Assembly: GCA_903832735.1 (NCBI GenBank)
Contig: CAILCO010000069.1
Coordinates: 25,361 to 89,360 of the forward strand
Reading direction: 5' to 3'
Source: an uncultured Sterolibacterium sp.
GTDB taxonomy: Bacteria > Pseudomonadota > Gammaproteobacteria > Burkholderiales > Rhodocyclaceae
DNA: 64,000 nt
In this document: positions 1 through 9,890 of the stretch, piece by piece
Position numbering within the stretch: the stretch's first letter is position 1
Layout of the letters: each line of letters begins with the position of its first letter
The notes under the pieces: generated by a model
The model's input: the letters and a program-made list of their open reading frames with translations, nothing else
Databases searched by the model: none
Told to the model about the DNA's origin: nothing
Program-made: the position numbers and the translations under genes

Positions 1-1
1 T

Positions 2-2338
2 CATGGCGAAGAGCAGCAACTGATCGTGATCGGTATGGGCAAGCTGGGTGGACGGGAGCTCAACGTCTCTTCCGACATCGACCTGATCTTCGTCTATCCC
101 GAAGACGGCGAGACCGACACTGCAGGCAGGACTGCGCGGCCGATCAGCAATTTCGATTTCTTCACCCGCCTAGGCCGCAACCTCATCAATGCCATCTCCG
201 AGGTCACCGACGACGGCCAGGTATTCCGCGTCGACATGCGACTGCGGCCCAACGGCGACTCCGGGCCACTGGTCTGCTCGTTCGAAATGCTCGAGAACTA
301 TCTCGTCTCACAGGGTCGCGAATGGGAACGCTACGCCTGGATCAAGGCGCGTCCTCTGGGTAAGCCCGGCATTCGCTGGCAGGAACTGGAAGCAATCCGC
401 CTGCCCTTCGTGTTTCGCAAGTATCTCGACTTCGGCGCCATCAACGCCATGCGCAGCCTGCACGCACAGATCAGACGCGAAGTGGCGCGCCGCGACATGG
501 CCGACAACGTCAAACTCGGTCCGGGCGGCATTCGCGAGATCGAGTTCATCGCCCAAGTGTTCCAGCTGATCCGCGGCGGCCGCGAACAACAGCTCCAGGT
601 CAAGGCGACGCTCAAGGTGCTGGAGTTCCTCGCGCAGCGCGCCACCCTGGCCGCCGACGCGGTACGCGAACTGGAGAGCGCCTATGGCTTCCTGCGCCGG
701 CTCGAGCACCGGCTGCAATACCTGGACGACGCGCAGACCCACAGCCTGCCCCTACTGTCCGAGGATCAGGCGCTGGTGGCCAGAGCCATGGGCTATGCCA
801 GCTTCGACGCCCTGCAAGCCGAACTCGACGACCATCGCGGCAACGTCTCCAGGCATTTCGAGGCGATCTTCTCCGACCCCAACCGGGAAACTCACACCCT
901 GGAAGGCGTCTGGCACAACGACGACCGCGAAGACCAGGCACAGGCCTTGGCCAGGATCGGCTATCGTGATGCCGCCGCCGCGGCAGGGCGCCTGTCCGGG
1001 ATGCGCCAGGGCGGCCGCTACCAGCAGATGCAGGCGTCGGTGCGCGAACGCTTCGATTCCCTGGTCCCGCGCGTGATCGATGTCTGTGCCGCGACGCCGA
1101 ATCCCGATGAGACGCTCTCGCGCAGCCTCGATATTCTCGAAGCCATCGCGCGCCGTGCCGCCTATCTGGAGTTGCTGCTGGAATATCCGCGGGCGCTGCA
1201 GAGACTCGCCGAACTCGCCAGCGCCTCCGCCTGGGCAGCCGATTATCTGAAGCAGCATCCCTTGCTGCTCGACGAACTGATCGATCCGCGCCTGCTCGAG
1301 GCCGGCCCCGACTGGGCAAGCTTCCGGAGCCAGCTCGAATGCGCCCTGGATGCCGCCGAACCGGACACCGAGGAACAGATGGACATGATGCGCAGTGCCC
1401 ATCAAGCCCAGGTTCTGCGGCTACTGGCCCAGGACGTCTCCGGTATGCTGAAACTGGAGACGCTCTCCGACCATCTCTCCGCGCTCGCCGACATCATGCT
1501 CGAGCTCACCCTGGCCTGCACCTGGCGAAAACTGCCCAAGCGCCACGAGGAAACGCCGCGCTTCGCCATCATCAGCTATGGCAAACTGGGCGGCAAGGAA
1601 CTCGGTTACGACTCCGATCTCGACCTGATCTTCCTCTTCGATGATCCGGCTCCCGAAGCAGCCGAAATCTATGCCCGTCTGGCCATGCGCATCAACACCT
1701 GGATCTCCAGCCAGACCCCGGCCGGCATACTCTTCGAGACTGATCTGCGTTTGCGCCCAAACGGTGAATCGGGGCTGCTCGTCAGTTCGGTCGAAGCCTT
1801 CCGCAAGTACCAGCTCGAATCGGCCTGGGTGTGGGAGCATCAGGCGCTCACCCGGGCCCGCTATTCGGCTGGCGATAGCCGCATCGGCGCAGCTTTCGAG
1901 CAGATTCGCGGCGAGATCCTGCAACGGCCGCGCGATCTCGCCGAACTCAAGCGCGACGTGCTGGCGATGCGCCAGAAAATGGTCGATGCCCATGGCAGCG
2001 GACACGCGCATCTGGCGCCATGGTTCGACCTGAAGCAGGACCCGGGGGGCCTGATCGACGTCGAATTCATCGTCCAGTACCTGGTGCTCGGTCACGCTCA
2101 CCAGCATCCTGAACTGACCGGCAACCTCGGCAACATCGCGCTCCTCAGGATCGCTGGCGGACTCGGCCTGATCCCGGTGGATCTGGCCGAAACCGTGCGC
2201 AACGCCTATCGCGAATACCGCCGCACGCAGCACGCGCTGCGCTTGAACCGCCTCCCGGGGCGCGTCCTGGCCGACACGGTGGCGGAACGCATCGCCGCCG
2301 TGCGCGAACTCTGGCGCACGGTTTTCGACAGCGAGTAA
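2..2338 (+). CDS. glnE: Bifunctional glutamine synthetase adenylyltransferase/adenylyl-removing enzyme, 5' end cut off by window
   Basis: GlnE adds AMP to or removes it from glutamine synthetase in response to the PII protein, so it sets nitrogen assimilation. The reading frame is open from base 2, so the gene starts upstream; about 778 residues are present of a family length near 900-950. Two nucleotidyltransferase modules are visible: GMGKLGGRELNVSSDIDL near the start of the visible part (the deadenylylase half) and YGKLGGKELGYDSDLDLIF about 510 residues later (the adenylylase half). Each is followed by an RLRPNG motif and a GG(I/L)I(E/D)(I/V)EF motif. Nothing looks broken. A palindromic repeat follows the stop codon, then argJ. 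Confidence 0.96.
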   Translation, partial: HGEEQQLIVIGMGKLGGRELNVSSDIDLIFVYPEDGETDTAGRTARPISNFDFFTRLGRNLINAISEVTDDGQVFRVDMRLRPNGDSGPLVCSFEMLENYLVSQGREWERYAWIKARPLGKPGIRWQELEAIRLPFVFRKYLDFGAINAMRSLHAQIRREVARRDMADNVKLGPGGIREIEFIAQVFQLIRGGREQQLQVKATLKVLEFLAQRATLAADAVRELESAYGFLRRLEHRLQYLDDAQTHSLPLLSEDQALVARAMGYASFDALQAELDDHRGNVSRHFEAIFSDPNRETHTLEGVWHNDDREDQAQALARIGYRDAAAAAGRLSGMRQGGRYQQMQASVRERFDSLVPRVIDVCAATPNPDETLSRSLDILEAIARRAAYLELLLEYPRALQRLAELASASAWAADYLKQHPLLLDELIDPRLLEAGPDWASFRSQLECALDAAEPDTEEQMDMMRSAHQAQVLRLLAQDVSGMLKLETLSDHLSALADIMLELTLACTWRKLPKRHEETPRFAIISYGKLGGKELGYDSDLDLIFLFDDPAPEAAEIYARLAMRINTWISSQTPAGILFETDLRLRPNGESGLLVSSVEAFRKYQLESAWVWEHQALTRARYSAGDSRIGAAFEQIRGEILQRPRDLAELKRDVLAMRQKMVDAHGSGHAHLAPWFDLKQDPGGLIDVEFIVQYLVLGHAHQHPELTGNLGNIALLRIAGGLGLIPVDLAETVRNAYREYRRTQHALRLNRLPGRVLADTVAERIAAVRELWRTVFDSE

Positions 2339-2346
2339 AACCCTTT

Positions 2347-2450
2347 TTCACCACCAAGGACACCAAGAGCACCAAGAGCACCAAGGAAAAACAAAACCCA
2401 CCCGGATTTATTCTTTGCAGTTCTTGGTGTCCTTGGTGTCCTTGGTGGTT
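2347..2450. repeat. Dispersed CACCAAGGA inverted repeat, copy R1
   Basis: The left arm is a run of 9-bp units of the type CACCAAGGA, and the right arm is the reverse complement (TCCTTGGTG units), separated by about 40 bp. It fills most of the glnE-argJ gap. The same structure recurs at 9756, 10295, 16121 and 47125. Its transcript could fold into a long hairpin between the two genes. Confidence 0.93.
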
Positions 2451-2480
2451 ATGATTCGTTCTTTTTGATTTTCTCCCACC

Positions 2481-3719
2481 ATGACCGTCAACTACGCCAC
2501 CCCGGCCGCCGAAAGTTTGCATCCCGTGCCCGGCATCCGCCTGGGCGTCACCAGCGCGAATATTCGCAAACCGGACCGGCGCGACCTGACGCTGATAGAA
2601 CTCGCGCCGGGCAGCCGGGTCGCCGGCGTGTTCACCCAGAACCGCTACTGCGCGGCGCCGGTGCTGCTTTGCCGCGAGCATCTGTCGTACGCATCGATCC
2701 GTGCCCTGGTCATCAACACCGGCATCGCCAATGCTGGCACCGGCGAGACCGGCCTAGCCGCGGCGCGCGCCACTTGCGCAGCGGTCGCGGAACTCATGGG
2801 CTTGGCGGAACATCAGGTGCTGCCCTTCTCCACCGGGGTGATCATGGAAGCGCTGCCGGTAGAGCGCATCGTCGCCGGACTGCCGGCTTGCCGGGCGGCG
2901 CTGGCCGGCGACCACTGGCACGCTGCGGCGCACGCCATCATGACCACCGACACCGTCGCCAAGGCGGCATCGAGAACCGCGCAGGTCGGCGGCAGAACCG
3001 TCGCCGTCACCGGCATGGCCAAGGGTGCGGGCATGATCAAACCGAACATGGCGACCATGCTCGGATTTGTCGCCACCGATGCCGCGATCAGCCAGCCCCT
3101 GCTGGAGCTCCTGGTGCAACAGGCCGCGGAGGCATCCTTCAACTGCATCACGGTAGACGGCGACACCTCGACCAACGACTCCTTCGTGCTGATCGCCAGC
3201 GGCGCCGCCGGCAACGAGGAGATCTCTGATGCGGCAGGCAGTGACTACGCCGCGCTGGCGGAGGCGGTGGTGGCGGTCGCCAGGGAGTTGGCGCAGGCCA
3301 TCGTGCGCGACGGCGAGGGTGCCACAAAGTTCATCGAGATCCGGATCATGGGCGGTGCCGACATCGCCGAATGCCGCGCCGTCGGCTACGCGATCGCCCA
3401 CTCGCCGCTGGTCAAGACCGCGTTTTTCGCCTCCGACCCGAACCTCGGCCGCATCCTTGCCGCGATCGGCAACTCCGGCGTCGACGACCTGGACGTGAAC
3501 AAAGTCAGGTTGTGGCTGGGCAGCGGCGATGACGAGATACTGGTCGCCGAATCGGGCGGCCGCGCCGCCGCCTACCGCGAGGAAGATGGCAACCGCGTCA
3601 TGGCGCCGGCCGAGATAGCCGTGCGCGTGGACCTCGGCCGCGGCGCTTCAGAAACGAAACTGTGGACCTGCGACCTGTCCTATGACTATGTCAAGATCAA
3701 TGCCGATTACCGCAGCTGA
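2481..3719 (+). CDS. argJ: Glutamate N-acetyltransferase/amino-acid N-acetyltransferase (ornithine acetyltransferase)
   Basis: ArgJ moves the acetyl group from N-acetylornithine to glutamate, so arginine synthesis runs as a cycle; bifunctional forms also use acetyl-CoA. The 412-residue product has the family length. The motif [10 protein letters not shown] places the self-cleavage threonine near residue 192, where the precursor splits into alpha and beta chains. [10 protein letters not shown] near the N-terminus and the C-terminal [15 protein letters not shown] are family hallmarks. The start at MTVNYATP follows a repeat element, with no strong ribosome-binding site nearer than the CTCCC stretch. 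I cannot tell from sequence whether this enzyme is mono- or bifunctional. Confidence 0.96.
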   Translation: MTVNYATPAAESLHPVPGIRLGVTSANIRKPDRRDLTLIELAPGSRVAGVFTQNRYCAAPVLLCREHLSYASIRALVINTGIANAGTGETGLAAARATCAAVAELMGLAEHQVLPFSTGVIMEALPVERIVAGLPACRAALAGDHWHAAAHAIMTTDTVAKAASRTAQVGGRTVAVTGMAKGAGMIKPNMATMLGFVATDAAISQPLLELLVQQAAEASFNCITVDGDTSTNDSFVLIASGAAGNEEISDAAGSDYAALAEAVVAVARELAQAIVRDGEGATKFIEIRIMGGADIAECRAVGYAIAHSPLVKTAFFASDPNLGRILAAIGNSGVDDLDVNKVRLWLGSGDDEILVAESGGRAAAYREEDGNRVMAPAEIAVRVDLGRGASETKLWTCDLSYDYVKINADYRS

Positions 3720-3823
3720 GAGCCAAACTCGCACGCTCCGCTTGACGATGAACGCCAGATAAGCTCTACTATGACAGACCACTTGCACTGCCCATCGGTC
3801 TACATAATCAAGAGGAGGAAGTC

Positions 3824-4561
3824 ATGCACTTCATGAAAAAAACTGCAATAGGTGCAACCGCTGTTGCTGCCGTTTTGTTTTCGCAGGGGAGTATGGCGCT
3901 GCAAGCTGGCGATAATATCGTTTATGTCGGCGGCGCTTATCTCTCGCCCAGTTCGTCAATTGGCAAACTGACCAGCACGGGGACTTGTGCTGTCGCGCTA
4001 TGTGTCGGACCTGGCGCTCTAAATTTCAATCAAGCGACTGCGGGTGCCACAGCGACGGTACAAAATGCTTCGACTTTCATCGTAACGGGATTCCATATGT
4101 TTACCGACAACATTGGAGCCGAACTGACGGTGGGTGTTCCCGTAAAGATGAAAGTTGACATGAGCCTTCCGGTGCTCGGCACATCTATCACTAGTGCTGC
4201 TCAGACCAAGGCTTCATTCCCTTCGCTTGTTGCCAAATATGTATTCAACAAGCCTTCCGATGCATTCAGGCCTTATGTCGGCCTGGGCATCAACTACCTT
4301 TATTTCAGCGGTACATCCGCAAACAGCAGCGCACTCGTTCAGGCGCTGGCAGGAACCTCGCAAAGTCTTTCCTCCTCGTGGAACCCCGTTTTCAATGCGG
4401 GCGGCATCTATAGCCTGAACGATCGCTGGTCCGTGAATGTAGGCATCAGCTACGTGCCCATGAAAACCAATGCCACGTTTGTGGGATCCGGAACAACGAC
4501 GACCGGAAAGTTGACGATCAATCCCACCGACGTCACGATCAAGTTGGGCTACAAGTTCTAA
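3824..4561 (+). CDS. ompW: OmpW-family outer membrane protein
   Basis: This is a predicted eight-stranded outer-membrane beta-barrel of the OmpW family, thought to pass small hydrophobic molecules. The 245-residue product has an N-terminal signal peptide (MHFMKKTAIGATAVAAVLF then SMA-LQ). It also has alternating barrel strands, the family-typical FRPYVGLGINYLYF segment, and a C-terminal phenylalanine (KLGYKF), the signal for BAM-mediated insertion. A strong AGGAGG-type ribosome-binding site precedes the ATG. It appears to be a single-gene unit, closed by the hairpin at 4587. Codon choice is less GC-rich than in its neighbours, common for abundant porins but also compatible with transfer. Confidence 0.9.
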   Translation: MHFMKKTAIGATAVAAVLFSQGSMALQAGDNIVYVGGAYLSPSSSIGKLTSTGTCAVALCVGPGALNFNQATAGATATVQNASTFIVTGFHMFTDNIGAELTVGVPVKMKVDMSLPVLGTSITSAAQTKASFPSLVAKYVFNKPSDAFRPYVGLGINYLYFSGTSANSSALVQALAGTSQSLSSSWNPVFNAGGIYSLNDRWSVNVGISYVPMKTNATFVGSGTTTTGKLTINPTDVTIKLGYKF

Positions 4562-4586
4562 AGACGGCGCTTCCCGGTTGTTGCTA

Positions 4587-4618
4587 GGGCTGTTGGGACC
4601 ATGTTCCAACAGCCCTTT
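4587..4618. terminator. Hairpin terminator between ompW and apaG
   Basis: A perfect 10-bp stem (GGGCTGTTGG / CCAACAGCCC) with a 9-nt loop is followed by TTT. It lies between the convergent ends of ompW and apaG and could end transcription from both sides. Confidence 0.85.
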
Positions 4619-4623
4619 ACGTT

Positions 4624-5007
4624 TCAGTGCAGCACTCGCGGCATAGCCATCACGAATTCGGCAATCGGCGCATCGAAGGCGTGGCCGTCATCGGCCACCA
4701 TCTGATAGCTGCCCTTCATCGTGCCCACCGGGGTGGTCAGGGCGCAACCGCTGGTATATTCGAAGTGCTGGCCCGGTTCGAGCAGCGGCTGGTGGCCGAC
4801 GACACCGAGCCCGCGCACTTCCTGCACGCCGCCATCGGCATCGGTGATCACCCAGTGGCGGCTGATCAGTTGCGCCGCGACGGTGCCGGTGTTGCTGATG
4901 TCGATGGTATAGGCGAAGACGTAGCGCCCCGCCGCAGGATCGGACTGGTCGGACAGATATTGTGTAGCGACCTCGACCCGGATTTCGTATTTTTTGCTTT
5001 CAGCCAT
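4624..5007 (-). CDS. apaG: Co2+/Mg2+ efflux-associated protein ApaG
   Basis: ApaG is a small beta-sandwich (fibronectin-III-like) protein linked genetically to cobalt resistance and diadenosine tetraphosphate metabolism; its biochemical role is not settled. The 127-residue product matches the family along its length: [24 protein letters not shown], the glycine-rich [14 protein letters not shown], and [18 protein letters not shown]. The start at MAESKKYEI is the first ATG that keeps the family N-terminus. It lies divergent to rpe, with about 80 bp between the two starts, an arrangement common in Betaproteobacteria. Confidence 0.95.
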   Translation of the reverse strand: MAESKKYEIRVEVATQYLSDQSDPAAGRYVFAYTIDISNTGTVAAQLISRHWVITDADGGVQEVRGLGVVGHQPLLEPGQHFEYTSGCALTTPVGTMKGSYQMVADDGHAFDAPIAEFVMAMPRVLH

Positions 5008-5088
5008 CCCGCCATTGCACACGAAAAGGCGGACCATAGCAACCCGGAAGCCGATAAAATCCCGCCCATCCCATCGTTGGAGTCCGCC

Positions 5089-5784
5089 ATGCCTCGCTAC
5101 AGAATCGCTCCCAGCCTCCTGTCCGCCAATTTCGCCAGGCTGGGCGAGGAAGTCGCCGACGTCATCGGATCCGGGGCCGACTGGATCCACTTCGACGTCA
5201 TGGACAACCATTACGTGCCCAACCTGACCATCGGCCCACTGGTCTGCGAGGCGATCAGGCCGCTGACCCAGGCCGCGATCGACGTGCATCTGATGGTCAA
5301 GCCCGTTGATAGGATCATTCCCGATTTCGCCAGGGCCGGGGCCAACATCATCACCTTCCATCCGGAAGCTTCCGAACATGTCGACCGCTCGCTCTCCCTG
5401 ATCCGCGAATCGGGCTGCCAGGCCGGCCTGGTATTCAACCCGGCGACGCCGCTGGCCTTGATGGATCACGTCATGGACAAGCTCGATATCGTGCTGCTGA
5501 TGTCGGTCAACCCCGGCTTCGGCGGCCAGAAGTTCATTCCGGAGACGCTCCACAAGCTCCGTCTGGCACGGGCCAGGATAGACGCGTACCGGGAGAAGAG
5601 CGGACGCGACATCCTGCTCGAGGTCGACGGCGGCGTGAAGGCGGACAACATCGCCGAAATCGCACTGGCCGGCGCCGACACCTTCGTCGCCGGCTCGGCC
5701 GTGTTCGGCGCCGCCAGGGACGACGATCCGCATCATTACGACAGCATCATCAGTGCGCTGCGCGCTGCGCTGGCAGGGATCTGA
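5089..5784 (+). CDS. rpe: Ribulose-phosphate 3-epimerase
   Basis: Rpe interconverts ribulose 5-phosphate and xylulose 5-phosphate in the pentose phosphate and, where present, Calvin cycles. The 231-residue TIM barrel starts [19 protein letters not shown]. It keeps the metal-binding and catalytic elements [39 protein letters not shown] and EVDGGV. The frame stays open for 154 codons upstream, but homology fixes the start here. It is followed after 4 bp by gph and then trpE, a gene order (rpe-gph-trpE) frequent in Proteobacteria. Confidence 0.97.
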   Translation: MPRYRIAPSLLSANFARLGEEVADVIGSGADWIHFDVMDNHYVPNLTIGPLVCEAIRPLTQAAIDVHLMVKPVDRIIPDFARAGANIITFHPEASEHVDRSLSLIRESGCQAGLVFNPATPLALMDHVMDKLDIVLLMSVNPGFGGQKFIPETLHKLRLARARIDAYREKSGRDILLEVDGGVKADNIAEIALAGADTFVAGSAVFGAARDDDPHHYDSIISALRAALAGI

Positions 5785-5788
5785 AAGC

Positions 5789-6481
5789 ATGCGCCAGACT
5801 CTGCCGATCCACTCGATCACCCTCGATCTGGACGGCACGCTGCTCGACACCGTGCCCGACCTGGCCGCGGCGGCCAACGCGATGCTCTCAGAACTGGTTC
5901 TGCCGGGACGACCCGAGCAGGAGATCCGCAACTTCGTCGGCCGCGGCATCGACCACCTGGTGCTGCGCTGCCTCTGCCCAGGCGCGCCGCTGCCGGCCGC
6001 GGAACTGGCCCGCGCCGTCGCGATCTACTATCGTCATTACGCGCTTGCCAACGGCCGCGCCGCGCGACCCTTTCCCGGGGTCATAAGAGGACTGGATGCC
6101 TTCCGCCGCATGAACCTGAAAATGGCCGTCGTCACCAACAAGGCCAAGGCATTCACCGATCCGCTTCTGGTCGCCACGGGTCTCGCGCCGTACTTCGAAT
6201 TCGCCGTTTGCGGCGATACCCTGGCGGAAAAAAAGCCGCATCCCCTGCCGCTCATCCACGCCTGCGAACGCCTGGGCACGAGACCCGGAAGCAACCTGCA
6301 CATCGGCGACTCGAAGCATGATGCCGCCGCCGCACGCGCCGCCGGCTGCCCGGTGTTCTGCGTGCCTTATGGCTATAACGAAGGCGCCGACGTGCGCAAA
6401 CTCGATTGCGATGCTATAGTTGCGACGCTCGAAGAAGCGGCCGGCATGATCAGTGTCATCAATGCGGTGGCCGCCGCGTAA
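5789..6481 (+). CDS. gph: Phosphoglycolate phosphatase, HAD superfamily
   Basis: Gph dephosphorylates 2-phosphoglycolate, which arises from DNA 3'-end repair and from Rubisco oxygenation. The 230-residue product has the HAD motifs in order: LDLDGTLLDT (nucleophile Asp and acid/base Asp), VVTNK (motif II), the motif III lysine region (EKKPHPLPL) and GDSKHD (motif IV). The start MRQTLPIHS lies 4 bp past the rpe stop codon; the open frame upstream is inside rpe. It is the last gene before the trp leader. Confidence 0.93.
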   Translation: MRQTLPIHSITLDLDGTLLDTVPDLAAAANAMLSELVLPGRPEQEIRNFVGRGIDHLVLRCLCPGAPLPAAELARAVAIYYRHYALANGRAARPFPGVIRGLDAFRRMNLKMAVVTNKAKAFTDPLLVATGLAPYFEFAVCGDTLAEKKPHPLPLIHACERLGTRPGSNLHIGDSKHDAAAARAAGCPVFCVPYGYNEGADVRKLDCDAIVATLEEAAGMISVINAVAAA

Positions 6482-6506
6482 CACAAGGCAAGGAAGCTCA
6501 CTCCAC

Positions 6507-6569
6507 ATGAATCTGCAGACGACGAAGAAAGCCTCTCTCGAGGCCTGGCCCTGGCGGCCCTGGCGCTGA
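6507..6569 (+). CDS. trpL: trp operon leader peptide
   Basis: A 20-codon ORF starting MNLQTTKK ends with W-P-W-R-P-W-R-stop, that is three tryptophan codons within its last seven. It is preceded by AGGAAG at ribosome-binding distance and followed by a GC-rich hairpin with a T-run, then trpE 63 bp downstream. This is the classic layout of ribosome-mediated trp attenuation: stalling at scarce Trp codons would favour an antiterminator. I see the ORF and hairpin directly; the regulatory function is inferred from known systems. Confidence 0.88.
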   Translation: MNLQTTKKASLEAWPWRPWR

Positions 6570-6581
6570 TCTTTCGCCTTG

Positions 6582-6607
6582 GCGCGCAAACCTGCGCGCA
6601 GATTTTT
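6582..6607 (+). terminator. trp attenuator (intrinsic terminator hairpin)
   Basis: A 7-bp stem GCGCGCA / TGCGCGC with a 4-nt loop is followed by AGATTTTT. It sits 13 bp after the leader-peptide stop and 26 bp before the trpE start. The upstream Trp-codon region is rich in GGC/GCC blocks that could pair with the left arm as an antiterminator. Confidence 0.82.
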
Positions 6608-6632
6608 CGTCGCAACGCAATGTGGAGTCATC

Positions 6633-8120
6633 ATGAACGAATCCGAATTCAACCGGCTGGCCGCAGAGGGCTATAACCGCATCCCGGTCACCCTCGAAAC
6701 CTTTGCCGACCTCGACACGCCGCTGTCGATCTATCTCAAGCTCGCCAACGCGCCTTACTCCTACCTGCTCGAATCGGTGCAAGGCGGCGAACGCTTCGGC
6801 CGCTACTCGTTCATCGGCCTGGCCGCGACCACGCGCATCGCCATCTACGGTTCGTCGGTGCTGCTGCTCTCGGGCAACCGCGTGGCCGAGCGGCGGGAAC
6901 ACACCAATCCGATGTCCTTCATCTCGGAATTCATGGCCCGCTTCAAGGTGCCCGACGTCCAGGGTCTGCCGCGCTTCGCCGGCGGCCTGGTCGGCGCCTT
7001 CGGCTACGACACGGTGCGCTATGTTGAAACCCGGCTGGCCAGGACGGAGAAACAAGACGCTCTGGCCCTTCCCGACATCCTGCTGATGCTCTCCGAAGAG
7101 ATGGCCATCGTCGACAACCTCTCCGGCAAACTCTCCCTGGTGGTCTATGCCGAGCCCGGCTTTCCCGGTGCCTGGAAACAGGCGCAGACGCGCCTGAAGG
7201 AGTTGCTCGCCAGGCTGCGCGAACCGGCGCAGATTCCCGAGAGTATTTCTTCGCCTTCCGCTCCCGCCGTCTCGGAATTCGGCGAAGCCGCCTTCAAGGC
7301 CGCCGTGCGCCGCGCCAAGGAATACATCGTCGCCGGCGACATCATGCAGGTGGTGCTCTCCCAGCGCATCAGCAAGCCCTTCGCGGCCAGCCCGCTGGCG
7401 CTCTACCGGGCGCTGCGCACGCTCAACCCCTCGCCCTACATGTTCTATTTCGATTTCGGCGACTTCCATGTCGTCGGCGCCTCGCCCGAGATCCTGGTGC
7501 GCCTGGAGGAGGAGACCGGGAAAATGAAGCTTACCCTGCGCCCCATCGCCGGCACGCGCAGGCGCGGCGCCAGCGTCGAAGAGGACGAGGCGCTGGCCGT
7601 GGAACTGCTCGCCGACGAGAAGGAACGCGCGGAACACCTGATGCTGCTCGATCTGGGCAGGAACGACGTCGGCCGCGTCGCCAAGACCGGCACGGTCCGG
7701 GTCACCGAGCGCTTCGCCATCGAGCGCTACTCCCATGTCATGCATATCGTCTCCAACGTCGAAGGCGAATTGAAGGACGACGAGGGTGCGCTGGGAGTGC
7801 TCCGCGCCACCTTCCCGGCCGGCACGGTTTCGGGTGCGCCGAAGGTGCGGGCGATGGAGATCATCGACGAACTGGAGCCGACGAAGCGCGGCATCTATGC
7901 CGGCGCGGTCGGCTATCTCGGCTTCAACCGTGACATGGATCTGGCCATCGCCATCCGCACCGCCGTGATCAAGGACGGCAGGCTCTACGTCCAGGCGGGC
8001 GCGGGTATCGTCGCCGACTCCGATCCCGACGCCGAGTGGATCGAGACGCAGAACAAGGCCCGCGCCCTGCTCTCCGCCGCCGAGATGGCCGAGGCCGGCC
8101 TCGACACACAGATCGATTGA
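6633..8120 (+). CDS. trpE: Anthranilate synthase component I
   Basis: TrpE converts chorismate to anthranilate, the first step of tryptophan synthesis, using ammonia from TrpG. The 495-residue product has the N-terminal Trp-feedback motif LLES at residues 45-48. The chorismate-binding core follows: [37 protein letters not shown] and [18 protein letters not shown]. The start MNESEF follows GTGGAG; a longer open frame upstream overlaps the attenuator and is unlikely to be used. It heads the trpEGD...C operon and is controlled by the leader upstream. Confidence 0.97.
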   Translation: MNESEFNRLAAEGYNRIPVTLETFADLDTPLSIYLKLANAPYSYLLESVQGGERFGRYSFIGLAATTRIAIYGSSVLLLSGNRVAERREHTNPMSFISEFMARFKVPDVQGLPRFAGGLVGAFGYDTVRYVETRLARTEKQDALALPDILLMLSEEMAIVDNLSGKLSLVVYAEPGFPGAWKQAQTRLKELLARLREPAQIPESISSPSAPAVSEFGEAAFKAAVRRAKEYIVAGDIMQVVLSQRISKPFAASPLALYRALRTLNPSPYMFYFDFGDFHVVGASPEILVRLEEETGKMKLTLRPIAGTRRRGASVEEDEALAVELLADEKERAEHLMLLDLGRNDVGRVAKTGTVRVTERFAIERYSHVMHIVSNVEGELKDDEGALGVLRATFPAGTVSGAPKVRAMEIIDELEPTKRGIYAGAVGYLGFNRDMDLAIAIRTAVIKDGRLYVQAGAGIVADSDPDAEWIETQNKARALLSAAEMAEAGLDTQID

Positions 8121-8131
8121 AAGACGCCATC

Positions 8132-8701
8132 ATGTTGCTGATGATCGACAACTACGACTCCTTCACCTACAACCTGGTGCAGTATTTCGGCGAACTGGGC
8201 GAATTGGTGCGCGTCTATCGCAACGACGCGATCAGCCTCAAGGAAATCGCCGCGATGAAGCCCGACCATATCGTCGTCTCGCCCGGCCCCTGCTCTCCCG
8301 CCGAGGCGGGCATTTCCGTGGCGGCGATCCGGGAGTTCGCAGGCGCTATCCCGATACTCGGCGTCTGCCTGGGCCATCAGAGCATCGCCGCGGCTTTCGG
8401 CGGCGAGATAGTCCACGCCCGTGCGCTGATGCATGGCAAGACCTCGGCGATCCATCACGAGGGCGGCGGCGTGTTCCGCAATCTGCCCGATCCCTTCACC
8501 GCGACCCGCTACCACTCGCTGGCCATTTCCCGAGAGCACCTGCCTGCCTGCCTGAATATCACCGCCTGGACCGAGGACGGCGAGATCATGGGCGTGCGTC
8601 ACCGCGAATACCGGCTCGAGGGCGTGCAGTTCCATCCCGAGTCCATACTCAGCGAGCACGGCCACCTGCTCCTGAAAAACTTTCTGAGGGTCGAGCCATG
8701 A
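8132..8701 (+). CDS. trpG: Anthranilate synthase component II (glutamine amidotransferase)
   Basis: TrpG supplies ammonia from glutamine to TrpE; some bacteria share it with PabB for folate. The 189-residue class I amidotransferase shows [20 protein letters not shown], the oxyanion motif [11 protein letters not shown], the nucleophile elbow GVCLGHQ (catalytic Cys) and the His-Glu pair in VQFHPES. It starts 11 bp after trpE and overlaps trpD by an ATGA, so translation is probably coupled. Confidence 0.97.
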   Translation: MLLMIDNYDSFTYNLVQYFGELGELVRVYRNDAISLKEIAAMKPDHIVVSPGPCSPAEAGISVAAIREFAGAIPILGVCLGHQSIAAAFGGEIVHARALMHGKTSAIHHEGGGVFRNLPDPFTATRYHSLAISREHLPACLNITAWTEDGEIMGVRHREYRLEGVQFHPESILSEHGHLLLKNFLRVEP

Positions 8702-9747
8702 TCACCGCCCAGCAGGCACTACAGCGCACCATCGAGCACCGCGAGATTTTTCATGACGAGATGCTGCATCTGATGCGGCAGATCATGCAGGGCGAAGTTT
8801 CGCCGCTGATGGTGGCGGCGATCCTCACCGGCCTGCGCGTGAAGAAGGAAACCATAGGCGAAATTTCCGCCGCCGCGCAAGTGATGCGCGAACTGTCCAC
8901 CAAGGTCGAGGTAGCGGTAGAGGGCGGCGGCGAAGCAGTGCACCGGAACTTCGTGGATATCGTCGGCACGGGCGGCGATGGCGCCCAGACCTTCAACATC
9001 TCGACCGCCTCGATGTTCGTCGCCGCGGCGGCCGGCGCGAAAGTCGCCAAGCACGGCAACCGCAGCGTCTCCTCGAGTTCCGGCAGCGCCGATGTACTCG
9101 AAGCCCTGGGTGCGAACATCATGCTCAGCCCGCAACAGGTCGCCGAATCGATAGCCGCGACCGGCATCGGCTTCATGTTCGCGCCCAGCCACCACCAGGC
9201 GATGAAGAACGTCGCGCCGGTGCGTCGCGAGATGGGCGTGCGAACCATCTTCAACATTCTCGGCCCGCTGACCAATCCCGCCGGCGCACCGAATACCCTG
9301 ATGGGGGTCTTCCACCCCGACCTGGTCGGCATCCTGGTCCGCGTCATGGAGCGTCTCGGCGCCCATCATGTGCTGGTAGTCTGGGGCAAGGACGGCATGG
9401 ACGAGATCTCGCTGGGGGCCACGACCATGGTCGGCGAACTGAAGGACGGCAAGATCAGCGAGTACGAAATCCATCCCGAGGACTTCGGCATGCAGATGAT
9501 GTCGAACCGCGGCCTGCGTGTCGCCGGCATCGCGGAATCGAAGGAGATGGTGATCGAGGCACTGGCTAACCATGAAGGCACGCCGCGCGAGATCGTCGTC
9601 CTGAATGCCGGCGCGGCTCTCTACGCCGCCAACCTCGCCGACTCCATAGCCGCAGGCATCAGGTCCGCCCGGGAAGCCATCAGGAGCGGTGCGGCGCGGG
9701 CCAAGCTGGACGAATTCGTGACCTACACGCAGCGCTTCAAGAACTGA
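8698..9747 (+). CDS. trpD: Anthranilate phosphoribosyltransferase
   Basis: TrpD joins anthranilate to PRPP. The 349-residue product carries the PRPP/anthranilate-binding motifs [37 protein letters not shown] and the [16 protein letters not shown] segment. It starts in an ATGA overlap with the trpG stop. In most relatives trpC follows at once or overlaps; here about 670 bp containing two repeat copies and a GxxExxY gene separate them. Confidence 0.97.
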   Translation: MITAQQALQRTIEHREIFHDEMLHLMRQIMQGEVSPLMVAAILTGLRVKKETIGEISAAAQVMRELSTKVEVAVEGGGEAVHRNFVDIVGTGGDGAQTFNISTASMFVAAAAGAKVAKHGNRSVSSSSGSADVLEALGANIMLSPQQVAESIAATGIGFMFAPSHHQAMKNVAPVRREMGVRTIFNILGPLTNPAGAPNTLMGVFHPDLVGILVRVMERLGAHHVLVVWGKDGMDEISLGATTMVGELKDGKISEYEIHPEDFGMQMMSNRGLRVAGIAESKEMVIEALANHEGTPREIVVLNAGAALYAANLADSIAAGIRSAREAIRSGAARAKLDEFVTYTQRFKN

Positions 9748-9755
9748 AGCATATT

Positions 9756-9869
9756 TACCACCAAGGACACCAAGAACACCAAGAGAGGCAAAGTCAAAAT
9801 CTTGAAAATTATTTTCTTGAATTTCGGTTTTCTTGGTGTCCTTGGTGGTGATAACAGGGTTTGAAACAC
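9756..9869. repeat. Dispersed CACCAAGGA inverted repeat, copy R2, with conserved right flank
   Basis: Left arm ACCACCAAGGACACCAAGA..., right arm ...TTGGTGTCCTTGGTGGT, central part containing TCAAAATCT and TTCTTGAATTTCGG. Beyond the right arm it shares the flank GATAANAGGGTNTNAAAC with copy R3 at 10401, so the two copies are similar over more than the palindrome. It lies between trpD and the GxxExxY gene. Confidence 0.93.
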
Positions 9870-9890
9870 CATCGCCTAGGAAAACAGGAA

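Noticed and set aside
2347..2450. CACCAAGGA arrays as a CRISPR or coding repeat
   Set aside because: Units are 9 bp without spacers, arms are inverted, and no cas gene is present; the open frames through them are due to the 9-bp period.
3745..3780. Sigma-70 promoter for ompW (TTGACG ... TACTAT)
   Set aside because: The spacer is 19 bp and the hexamers are only fair matches; not strong enough to list as a feature.
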